Assembly (NCBI GenBank): GCA_965603205.1
Contig: CBFDCC010000003.1
Location: forward strand, 186,001 to 250,000
Direction of reading: 5' to 3'
Length of the DNA stretch: 64,000 bases
From: Temperatibacter sp965603205
GTDB lineage: Bacteria; Pseudomonadota; Alphaproteobacteria; Sphingomonadales; Kordiimonadaceae
This document shows positions 8,060 to 15,363 of the stretch, piece by piece (within the stretch, counting starts at the first letter, position 1; each line of letters starts with the position of its first letter). The position numbers and the translations under genes were made by a program. Under the pieces are notes generated by a model that worked only from the letters and a program-made list of their open reading frames with translations, was not told where the DNA came from and searched no databases.

Positions 8060-9745
8060 ATGTTATTAATTATTAGGCAGTACTTGGAACTCCTCAAAGA
8101 ATCTAAGGAGTTAGATGAATTATTACCTAAATTACTACTTTCAATGGGCATAGAGCCAATAGTTTTGCCTCAAGTAGGGGTTAGGCAAGATGGTGTTGAC
8201 CTTGCTGCTGTGGGGTCTTTTAACAAAGGGCCAACAACATTATTTCTTTTTGTAGTTAAAAGGGGACACCTTAATCGTAAAGATTGGAGCTCTGATCTTC
8301 CTCAAGCTATTCGCCCTACATTAAATGAAGTCAAAGATGTGTTCTTAAAAGGTTCACTAGCAAAGAAGTATGAAAACCTGCCTAAGAAAATTGTTCTGTG
8401 TACCGGAGGACAGTTACTTCAGGAGATTGAAAAAAGTTGGCATGGTTATATTGAGGATAACGAAGTTAAAGGAAATATAGATTATGAATTTTGGGGAGGT
8501 GACCAGTTAGCACCTTTAGTCCGCGATTATCTTTTATCAGAACAAGTGTTGATACCTGAGTATCAATCCAAATTTAGAAAAACACTGGCATTTATTGGAG
8601 AAAGTGACGCGAATACGGGGCATTTCTTCGAGATGATGGATGATATGTTACTGAAGGACGATTTTAAGGGGCGTAGTAATACACTTGTATTGAGCAGAGT
8701 AATGAAGGCTTTAAGAACTGTTTCGGTATGTCAAAAAATATTGCACGTATGGGCTCGGGAGGAGGACAATCTTAAAGCCGCAATTATATGCTTGGAAAGA
8801 AGCGTCCTTGTTACATGGGAATTGATACGTAAGCATGATTTATTTGCTAATAAGAAGGTGAATGGTGAATTTCAAAAAATTCACTTTTCTCTCTTGGAAG
8901 TATATCTTGAGTACTATAAAAAAATGGAACTTAATTATTGTACTCAAGATGGATTGATTGGTTATGGTCAGCATTATATACAAGAAAATATTAATTTATT
9001 TGAGCACCTTGGCTTTTTAAATAATGCAGCGATTATGTGTCTTCAATATCCTCAGGGTGATAATATTTTTTCGCAGAAATTTGATCTAATGTCGCAGTGC
9101 ATTGAAACGGCAATTGCCAATCATGATGCGTTTAAAACGCCTTGTTTTGATAACCATGTAATTGAGATATCGACTTCGATTTATATCCTCGCATTGCATG
9201 GCCGAGTTGATTCAATACAAAAATGGATCGATGAGATAGTCCAAAAAACCGTTTTTGCATATAATGTTATGGGGCTGTATTTTCCAATACAAAGTGACTC
9301 CTTTGATGACTTAATAGCTGTTAATATCTCGGGGACTATTAATAAAGAAGATATGTTTGAGCTGTCTACACTATACGCCATCTTGGCTGAATGGTGTGTA
9401 GTGTTAGGTCTGGAAGATACATACAATAATTTAAAACAAAATATCGAGCATGGTAATCTTAAGTGTATTTTACAAATTTGGTATCCCGATGAAAATACGG
9501 ACATCCATCTCTATACCGAAAATGCTGCTTATAAATCAGGTGCTTCATTAGCATCTTATAAGTTAGAAAGTTTTGAGGAAATGCGAGAAAACATTACTAA
9601 TGCTCAAGTAAATACTATAAATTATGATGAAATATCAGCCCTTAAATATGGAGTGTTTTCTTTACCTTTGATAGCAAGTAGGCATTTTAGAATGCCTGTG
9701 CTTCCTTGGTATTGGCAACAATCTATTTTAACACCTCAAGAATGA
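8060..9745 (+). CDS. PD-(D/E)XK-like N-terminal domain plus large helical region
   Basis: 561 residues. Residues 30-70 read like a variant restriction-endonuclease core: GVRQDGVDLAAVG with D47, then the strand LFLFVVKRG with K67. The usual acidic residue two before the Lys is Val, so the site is atypical. DLPQAIRPTLNEVKDV (79-94) and WGGDQLAPLV (145-154) follow; a W-x-G-D-x-L-A motif is common after such domains in proteins of defence loci. The remaining 400 residues are helical. It is coupled to the upstream 579-residue gene, and a weak hairpin follows at 9765-9783. Nucleic-acid cleavage or recognition is likely from the core; a defence role is inference. Confidence 0.65.
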   Translation: MLLIIRQYLELLKESKELDELLPKLLLSMGIEPIVLPQVGVRQDGVDLAAVGSFNKGPTTLFLFVVKRGHLNRKDWSSDLPQAIRPTLNEVKDVFLKGSLAKKYENLPKKIVLCTGGQLLQEIEKSWHGYIEDNEVKGNIDYEFWGGDQLAPLVRDYLLSEQVLIPEYQSKFRKTLAFIGESDANTGHFFEMMDDMLLKDDFKGRSNTLVLSRVMKALRTVSVCQKILHVWAREEDNLKAAIICLERSVLVTWELIRKHDLFANKKVNGEFQKIHFSLLEVYLEYYKKMELNYCTQDGLIGYGQHYIQENINLFEHLGFLNNAAIMCLQYPQGDNIFSQKFDLMSQCIETAIANHDAFKTPCFDNHVIEISTSIYILALHGRVDSIQKWIDEIVQKTVFAYNVMGLYFPIQSDSFDDLIAVNISGTINKEDMFELSTLYAILAEWCVVLGLEDTYNNLKQNIEHGNLKCILQIWYPDENTDIHLYTENAAYKSGASLASYKLESFEEMRENITNAQVNTINYDEISALKYGVFSLPLIASRHFRMPVLPWYWQQSILTPQE

Positions 9746-9764
9746 TGCTGAGTTTTAGACTTAT

Positions 9765-9787
9765 CTGTTCGTTATAAGAACAGTTTG
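9765..9787 (+). terminator. Weak hairpin after the two-gene module
   Basis: CTGTTC (9765-9770) and GAACAG (9778-9783) form a short stem followed by TTTG. The T-tract is too short for confidence. Confidence 0.35.
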
Positions 9788-9864
9788 ACCATATCCAGAC
9801 ACTAATATCTACGGGGTCGGGCGAAAATTATAAAATGCTTACGCCTCCAGTACTGTATGGAAAA

Positions 9865-9885
9865 GGATGGAAATAGAAACCATCC
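9865..9885 (+). promoter_or_regulatory. GGATGG/CCATCC hairpin with C-tract
   Basis: GGATGG (9865-9870) pairs with CCATCC (9880-9885) and runs into nine consecutive C (9884-9892). It precedes the larger structured leader of the gene at 9994 and may be part of the same element. Confidence 0.4.
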
Positions 9886-9902
9886 CCCCCCCATCACTTA
9901 TC

Positions 9903-9983
9903 CGTATATATAGGAACTATACCCCACCCCTAAATGCATACCGCAAAGCGGTAAGTGGTGGGAATAGTCCTAATATCTATATG
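9903..9983 (+). promoter_or_regulatory. Long imperfect stem-loop leader upstream of a small gene
   Basis: TAGGAACTATACCCCACC (9911-9928) pairs imperfectly with GGTGGGAATAGTCCTA (9957-9972). The central hairpin TACCGC-AAA-GCGGTA lies at 9939-9953. Weaker A/T pairing continues outward. The ribosome-binding site GGAG of the next gene begins at 9983, directly at the foot of the structure. It may be a cis-acting RNA, or a single-strand promoter of the kind known on conjugative plasmids. Confidence 0.55.
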
Positions 9984-9993
9984 GAGAAAGAGT

Positions 9994-10212
9994 ATGAACA
10001 TCTTTACATTTGTAAGTAATACATTAGGCGGAGCTAGCCAAGTCATAACCAAAACACTTAAAGCAGTAGAGAACTGTGCTGAGATTGCAGAAGAGTCCAC
10101 TCATGCAATGGTACAAGAGCAACGTGCTGAATCAGCTAAGAGACTTCATGACCTAGAATTGAAGCTGGTGGACGTAACGCCATCAAAGACTAGCCAGCAA
10201 GAAACAGCATAA
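9994..10212 (+). CDS. Small helical hypothetical protein
   Basis: 72 residues from ATG 9994. GGAG at 9983-9986 with 7-base spacing fixes this start over the upstream GTG, which lies inside the structured leader. The protein begins with a short hydrophobic stretch (MNIFTFVSNTLGGASQVI), followed by one long charged helix with heptad-like spacing, so a coiled coil is possible. No family recognised. It stands between a structured leader and a strong terminator and is a self-contained transcription unit of the island. Confidence 0.6.
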   Translation: MNIFTFVSNTLGGASQVITKTLKAVENCAEIAEESTHAMVQEQRAESAKRLHDLELKLVDVTPSKTSQQETA

Positions 10213-10217
10213 CTAAA

Positions 10218-10244
10218 GGCTCCCTCATGGGAGCCTATTTTTTT
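10218..10244 (+). terminator. Strong intrinsic terminator
   Basis: GGCTCCC (10218-10224), loop TCAT, GGGAGCC (10229-10235), then TATTTTTTT. It ends the 9994-10212 gene. Confidence 0.9.
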
Positions 10245-10285
10245 AACCAAACCAAACACATAAATACACATGTAAGATAGTTCAT

Positions 10286-10332
10286 AGGGAAGGTGTTGTT
10301 ATCCATATAAGACTCTGTCAAACCCCTTCCCT
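10286..10332 (+). promoter_or_regulatory. 8-bp inverted repeat ahead of the 10483 gene
   Basis: AGGGAAGG (10286-10293) and CCTTCCCT (10325-10332) are exact complements around a 31-base spacer. The motif AAACCAAAC recurs beside it (10245-10256 and 10350-10358) and also at 81-90, suggesting a repeated island motif. No T-tract follows. Confidence 0.4.
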
Positions 10333-10482
10333 GTGGGTTTGCACACATTAAACCAAACCATCACAGATGACTCTCAGTGACTCTTAAAATTAATCTGAAT
10401 GCTGCCTGTTGTTAATAGGGCTAGTATCTTGACGGGTACCTGTGTGTATGAAATAGAAGGCTGTATCAGCAAGGAGCTATCC

Positions 10483-10743
10483 ATGGAAATGCCTAACATT
10501 ATTGTCTCTAAAAAATCTCAGTCCATTATTTTTAATGAACAGTCATATAAGATTGATATCTACAGGCTAGAGGGTGAAGCTGGCTGGACGCTGGAAGTAA
10601 TAAACTGTGAAGGCACGTCAACTGTTTGGGATGAATGCTTTGTTCATGATAAGGATGCACTTGAGGAAGCTAGGTCAGCTATCCATGAGGGTGACATGTC
10701 CACTAGAGATGATAGCAATGTGATTCCTTTCCCTAAGACCTAA
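10483..10743 (+). CDS. Small hypothetical island protein
   Basis: 86 residues from ATG 10483. AAGGAG at 10471-10476 with 6-base spacing makes this start clearly better than the frame-extending ATG at 10399. Beta strands (SIIFNEQSYKIDIYRLEGE, GWTLEVINCEG) precede a helix with WDECFVHDKDALEEARSAI. That layout is seen in many short plasmid and phage proteins of unknown role. The end is a short polar tail. It lies between the 72-residue gene and ardA and probably belongs to the same functional block of transfer-related small genes. Confidence 0.6.
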   Translation: MEMPNIIVSKKSQSIIFNEQSYKIDIYRLEGEAGWTLEVINCEGTSTVWDECFVHDKDALEEARSAIHEGDMSTRDDSNVIPFPKT

Positions 10744-10824
10744 GCTGAAATGTGTATCCTTAATGGGTAAAAATATGAGCCAATATAGTAGGGCCATAGG
10801 AAATAGCCTTTATTAAGGTTATTG

Positions 10825-10989
10825 TTCTCTCTTTTTTAATTAATCGCTTCTAATGGCTGCGGCACTGATAGCAATAGATCTTCCGCTCCAAGCTTCGCTT
10901 CGCTCTCCGTGAAGACTATTGCTATCAGCTACCCAATAAATTGGGCCTAGCAGCCAAACGTTCTCTTTGTAATTAAAACAAGGAGAGAA
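10825..10989 (+). promoter_or_regulatory. Multi-stem structured leader of ardA, hiding the ribosome-binding site
   Basis: The core stem TGATAGCAATAG (10866-10877) pairs exactly with CTATTGCTATCA (10916-10927). GGCTGC (10855-10860) pairs with GCAGCC (10950-10955) around it. CCCAA-TAAA-TTGGG forms a side hairpin at 10932-10945. TTCTCTTTGT (10961-10970) can pair with ACAAGGAGAGAA (10978-10989), covering the ribosome-binding site. TTCTCTCTTTTTTAATTA (10825-10842) offers a competing distal partner. The two mutually exclusive pairings suggest a switch. A single-strand promoter active during conjugative entry is an alternative. Confidence 0.6.
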
Positions 10990-10992
10990 AAA

Positions 10993-11508
10993 ATGACTAA
11001 TCAATATCACGCAACGCCATATGACATTTCAGCTACAGGCTTTTATTTCAGCACATATGAAGACTATCTAGATAAAGCCTCTAAGCATAAGAACGCTCAT
11101 GGTGATCATGTTGAGGAATATGAGATCCAATTCATTGATGGAGACCTGCCATGGTGTAATGGTGCCTTATTCAATGCCCTAGGCATCAACCAAGCTAATC
11201 TGGATACATGGTTCCTGAAATTTGAAGAGATGTCCATGGATGACGCTACAAGGGCAATCTATGTAGCTGAATATCTAAACTATGACATATCAGAGGTGCT
11301 GGATCATATGGATGATGTAACTCTATACCAAGGTACAGCTGTAGAGTATGCTCAGGAGTATATTGAGGATACAGGTCTACTTGATAGTATTTCAGAGAAC
11401 TTACGCTATTACTTTGATGTTGAAGCTTATGCTCGTGACATGGTTCTATCTGGTGATATTTCAGAAGTAGAAATCAACCATACTCAATACATAGCGTGGG
11501 GAGGGTGA
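10993..11508 (+). CDS. ardA: Antirestriction protein ArdA
   Basis: 171 residues, strongly acidic as expected of a DNA mimic that blocks type I restriction enzymes. It follows the ArdA family order: an N-terminal strand region, central YQGTAVEYAQEYIEDTGL (about 114-131), then YFDVEAYARDMVLSGDISEV (about 138-158). The length is normal for the family. AAGGAG lies 5 bases before the ATG but is embedded in a hairpin. ArdA is carried by conjugative elements and protects them on entering a restricting host. Its presence supports the idea that the first 16 kb are or were an integrative conjugative element. Confidence 0.85.
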   Translation: MTNQYHATPYDISATGFYFSTYEDYLDKASKHKNAHGDHVEEYEIQFIDGDLPWCNGALFNALGINQANLDTWFLKFEEMSMDDATRAIYVAEYLNYDISEVLDHMDDVTLYQGTAVEYAQEYIEDTGLLDSISENLRYYFDVEAYARDMVLSGDISEVEINHTQYIAWGG

Positions 11509-11560
11509 CGAATGATATTTTATTTTGTAAATCATCAAGTGAGTACATAGGGGCATCTAT

Positions 11561-12619
11561 TCATGTAATCGAATTCCAACGTTGAATTGAAGCTATTTCC
11601 TTTTCAAAATTGGTAGGTATTAAACTCTCAAGCTTGCCTCTTGCTTCTTCAATCTTTTCAAACACAACGCTATCACTTTCATCGGCTGTAAGAGTACTAA
11701 GGAAGTTTTTTAACTTTAACAATGTTTCTTCATTAAACATTTTTTTAAACTGATTTTGATCAGCTTTATCAAACTGGCCCTTTTGAACAATGTCGTAAGC
11801 AGCCATCCACAGGGCCAGATTTTCTTTTGCAGCATCAATTTTTTGCCTTGCGGAGCCATCAACGAACTTTTCAAAATCCGTTTGAATACGTTTATCTAGT
11901 TTATTCAAACTCATAGCGCTCTTGTCTTCGGAGCTGTTCAAGTATACATCGTTCAGTGAAAACCATAACAAGGCTCTACATCTTACAAGAATGGAAGGAT
12001 GAGTTGATTGGTGATACTCTGTTTTGCCTGAGACTCTTTTTAGTTGAGATAAAAAATAACCCACATCAAAGCGCAAATGGCGGTTACTTAGTCCTGACAC
12101 AGTTTTAATTAATGCATTAGTAGCAACATCCAGAGAGCGACATGCCATTAAACCAAGTCTATCAGCTGATATTTCTTGAGCTCTTTGCTGCATTAAAAAC
12201 TCAAGCGTATTTGACTTATATTCTTGCCCAATCATTGCGTGAGATAACAAAAAATGTCCTAATTCGTGCCCTGCCACAAATTCGAATTCGTCGGCATCAA
12301 GAATTTCAATCAATTGTGATGAGAACCTAATGATGCACTGTGAATTACTTCCAGTATAACATTGAGCGTTAATTTCATGTGATGGATATACAAAAGCATC
12401 AACTGCCTCTGAAGGGATTCCTAGCCTAGTAAGAACTGTCAACAAGCTACTAAACAGTTGAGGAGTTAATTCTTTCGATATGCACAATTCTTCACAGTAA
12501 AATAGATTTTTCAGCCTGTCGCCGTTGGAGGCAATAACATCATAATTACCAGACAGCTTATCATCGGCATATCTAAGTTTATTTGCAAATTGTTTAGCTT
12601 CTGTTAGCGAACTAAGCAT
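11561..12619 (-). CDS. M48-family zinc metallopeptidase
   Basis: 352 residues from ATG 12619, chosen over TTG 12640 because the shorter overlap (8 bases) with the upstream gene is usual. HELGH at residues 118-122 gives two zinc ligands and the catalytic Glu. EISAD near 149 supplies the third ligand, as in M48 (HtpX/Ste24-like) peptidases. No membrane segment is seen, unlike HtpX, so it is probably cytosolic. The C-terminal 120 residues are helical. It is the last gene of the GrpE-like/Hsp70/TerB-J operon, so I infer that it degrades or processes clients handed over by that chaperone set. Confidence 0.8.
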   Translation of the reverse strand: MLSSLTEAKQFANKLRYADDKLSGNYDVIASNGDRLKNLFYCEELCISKELTPQLFSSLLTVLTRLGIPSEAVDAFVYPSHEINAQCYTGSNSQCIIRFSSQLIEILDADEFEFVAGHELGHFLLSHAMIGQEYKSNTLEFLMQQRAQEISADRLGLMACRSLDVATNALIKTVSGLSNRHLRFDVGYFLSQLKRVSGKTEYHQSTHPSILVRCRALLWFSLNDVYLNSSEDKSAMSLNKLDKRIQTDFEKFVDGSARQKIDAAKENLALWMAAYDIVQKGQFDKADQNQFKKMFNEETLLKLKNFLSTLTADESDSVVFEKIEEARGKLESLIPTNFEKEIASIQRWNSIT

Positions 12620-13859
12620 ATTTTTTTCTGGCCTCAGCAATCCGTTCTAACATCAATTGAGCATTTTGGCGTTCGTCACCTTCATTCAAAGTATTAAGTC
12701 GGTTATTCCACTTTTGAAACTCTTTACGAAGATGCTTTTTAATTTCATCATTTGACCAACTTTGCTCAATACCAAGAATGATCTCGATACTTGCATGATC
12801 AACTGCGTTAGTATCAAGGCTAACAAGTTGCTGATCCCGCATTTTATCGACTTCGTCCATATCAAGGCTCAAAGCTTCAGCTACTTTGTTAATTAGGGTG
12901 ATCTCTTCAGCATCAGCAACACCATCAGCTGCCATGACTTCAAAACAAAGTTCTAAAGTTTCATACTTGGACGTTTTTTCACCGATTTCATTCAATCGTG
13001 CAGTGAGGTCACTTAAGGCGAGGTCTCCACTTTTTGCTGCATCATAAGCATCTTTCATTGCCGAATTGTATACTTTTTTTAAACGCGCGCTTTTATCATC
13101 GTTATAAGGAGCTATAGACTTTTGCACCCATTTCTTAAGTACCAATCCCTCACTGTCGTCTAAGGAGCCATCCGCCATGGCAACAGCCATTCCAATTTTC
13201 AGTGAAAGTGCGCATGCCTCATCTCGATGCTCTGATGCTTCTAAATATCCTTTTTCTTCGAAGGTATGTGAAAACTCCAATGTTGATTGCCAAAGGATGC
13301 CAACTGTATCTTCACCAGTATAGCCATGCTCTAAATTTGGTAGGTTGTTATTATCTACAATTCTTATAACGGCAACTAAATCCCTGTCACCCCCATATGG
13401 GGGCACTATAACATCAGGTATGACAACGCCGATCCTCACCCATCTAACGAAGCCCTGGTCTGGTTCTATGATCCCTGTGCGATCAAAATGTTGATACACT
13501 GCGCTTCCCTCTTCTTGGAAAGTGTCAATAACAGATATCACAGGACTATACTCATCACCTGTCTTATCAAATACAGATGTTACAAAACTTATATCGGTCG
13601 CACGGTTAACCGGCAATAAGCCTTTGGCCTGAATTTCCTTCAACTGAGGGCCTGAACCATCTTCGTTTAAATTAGTATCAACTAATTGTACTTCAAAGGC
13701 CTGCATGCCTTTAAAGGCTAAATCCATATTATCTGAAAAATTACCCTTTCCAACTAGTGCCTTCCCTGCAGCGCCAACCGTTCTTGTAGCAGCAGATAAT
13801 AACCATCGGATTATTGCCCAGCCAAAAATTACTGCTAGTATTGCTAATATCCCTTCCAT
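12612..13859 (-). CDS. DjlA-like membrane protein: TerB domain plus degenerate J domain
   Basis: 415 residues. One membrane segment lies at about 3-21. A beta-rich domain of unknown type follows at about 55-205. A TerB-like helical domain spans about 210-345 (IGMAVAMADGSLDDSE and a second MAADGVADAEE repeat). The C-terminal region at 353-415 (ILGIEQSWSNDEIKKHLRKE...) matches the helix pattern of a J domain, but the HPD motif is replaced by WNNR (384-387). Membrane anchor plus TerB plus J is the layout of DjlA co-chaperones. It lies 4 bases after the Hsp70 gene and overlaps the M48 gene. Co-chaperone function is inferred; without HPD it may not stimulate ATP hydrolysis in the usual way. Confidence 0.75.
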   Translation of the reverse strand: MEGILAILAVIFGWAIIRWLLSAATRTVGAAGKALVGKGNFSDNMDLAFKGMQAFEVQLVDTNLNEDGSGPQLKEIQAKGLLPVNRATDISFVTSVFDKTGDEYSPVISVIDTFQEEGSAVYQHFDRTGIIEPDQGFVRWVRIGVVIPDVIVPPYGGDRDLVAVIRIVDNNNLPNLEHGYTGEDTVGILWQSTLEFSHTFEEKGYLEASEHRDEACALSLKIGMAVAMADGSLDDSEGLVLKKWVQKSIAPYNDDKSARLKKVYNSAMKDAYDAAKSGDLALSDLTARLNEIGEKTSKYETLELCFEVMAADGVADAEEITLINKVAEALSLDMDEVDKMRDQQLVSLDTNAVDHASIEIILGIEQSWSNDEIKKHLRKEFQKWNNRLNTLNEGDERQNAQLMLERIAEARKKYA

Positions 13860-13863
13860 TAGA

Positions 13864-15363
13864 TTACTCCACCATAAATTTGTTTATTTGATCATCTTCT
13901 TCGCCATGTTTCGACCCCATGGATAAATCTATTTCGGTTTTGCGGCCAGTTGCAACATCCTCAAAAGTGCATTTCATCATTTGGTTTTCGTCATACGAAT
14001 ACGTTATTTGAATTTCCTGTCCCTCAGGTCTATCTGCAGGTAAATCCAGATCACCCTCCCATATAATCTTTACAAATCTTGGGTCTGTTTCAGGTGCTGT
14101 AGATTCAGTCAATTTACAAGAAACGGCTTCTTGTCCTTTATGGATTGTAAAAAAAGATTCAGTAACCGAACAGGGTATTTTGTCACCCTTCTTAATGAGA
14201 ACAGTATTTGATAATTTATGTTGGTCTCTAGTTGGGTCGTGGCCTAATGAAATTGTACCGAAACACTTTGTAGACGTTTCGCTCACCTTAATTTTTTGAA
14301 TAGCATTTTTTTGAACTTCAGTCAGGCTATTTTGATCGCCTCTATATGCCGCATATAACGCAGCACCTAAAGCAACTACTTCATCAACATTTACGCTAGC
14401 TATTGGCTCTTGGTCAAAGACTCGTTTGATGCTTTCCAGAACTAGGGGTATGCGAGTACTGCCACCAGCTAAAAAGACAGCCCTTATATCCGAAGGAGAT
14501 ATTCCTGCCTCATCAATCGTAGCTTCGCAAAGCATCTCAGCCTGAGTGACTTGCGTAGAGATAGCTTCTTCAAATTCCTCTCGTGTTATATCTACTAATT
14601 TACGATTGATCTTTACCGTGACACGTTTTCTTTTTGATAGAGATTTCTTCTCTTCCTCAGCATCATTCGTGGTAAAGTCATCTTCTTGAAGGGGCTCGCC
14701 TATCTCGTCTTCATATTTTTTCTTGATTAATTTTTTAAGTGTTAAATCAAAATCATCGCCGCCAAGTTTTGAAACGCCATTAGAAGCTAAAACCTCAACA
14801 TCTTGGCCATTTACTCTAATAACGGAAACGTCAAATGTACCGCCCCCAAGGTCGTAAACAGCATAATCTCCATGTAAATCCTCGCCGTTTTTAAATGCAT
14901 AGTACAAAGCAGCAGCAGTTGGCTCATTTATAATATACTTAACATCTAATCCAGCGGACTTAGCTGCAGCCATCGTTGCATCACGAGCCTCACTAGAAAA
15001 GTTGGCGGGGATTGTAACTACGGCCTCACCAATAGCTCCCAACTCGCCTGTAGCATCTTGTTTTAATTTTTTCAGAACTAACGCACTTAGTTCTGTTGGC
15101 GAAAAGCTATTCCCTTCGATGTTAAATTCAACATTTGTGCCCATTTCACGCTTAAAGCGTGCCGCAGCTTTATCTGGTGCATTACCCCACGTTCTTCGTG
15201 CATATTCGCCCACCTCATATACCCCGTTATCAACTTCTGTGACACAAGATGGTGTTATATTGCTTCCATCCTTATTATGTACGATTACAGGCCGTCCCGT
15301 TTTATCGATTGTTGCAACTGCAGAGAATGTCGTTCCAAGGTCTATTCCAATAAATGCAGACAT
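13864..15363 (-). CDS. Short Hsp70 (DnaK-like) chaperone
   Basis: 499 residues against about 640 for DnaK. The ATPase domain is complete: DLGTTFSA (8-15), INEPTAAALYY (145-155), DLGGGTFD (171-178) and LAGGSTRIP (298-306). The substrate-binding beta domain spans about 360-480. The helical lid is missing and the chain ends in a short acidic tail. The ATG overlaps the TAA of the upstream GrpE-like gene (TAATG). This is not the housekeeping dnaK by length or by neighbours. It likely works with the adjacent GrpE-like and J-like proteins on a specific client. Loss of the lid suggests loose or transient client binding. Confidence 0.9.
   Translation of the reverse strand: MSAFIGIDLGTTFSAVATIDKTGRPVIVHNKDGSNITPSCVTEVDNGVYEVGEYARRTWGNAPDKAAARFKREMGTNVEFNIEGNSFSPTELSALVLKKLKQDATGELGAIGEAVVTIPANFSSEARDATMAAAKSAGLDVKYIINEPTAAALYYAFKNGEDLHGDYAVYDLGGGTFDVSVIRVNGQDVEVLASNGVSKLGGDDFDLTLKKLIKKKYEDEIGEPLQEDDFTTNDAEEEKKSLSKRKRVTVKINRKLVDITREEFEEAISTQVTQAEMLCEATIDEAGISPSDIRAVFLAGGSTRIPLVLESIKRVFDQEPIASVNVDEVVALGAALYAAYRGDQNSLTEVQKNAIQKIKVSETSTKCFGTISLGHDPTRDQHKLSNTVLIKKGDKIPCSVTESFFTIHKGQEAVSCKLTESTAPETDPRFVKIIWEGDLDLPADRPEGQEIQITYSYDENQMMKCTFEDVATGRKTEIDLSMGSKHGEEDDQINKFMVE

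Noticed and set aside
13864..15363. Housekeeping dnaK or hscA
   Set aside because: The chain is about 140 residues short, lacks the lid, and its neighbours are neither dnaJ/grpE/hrcA nor iron-sulfur genes.
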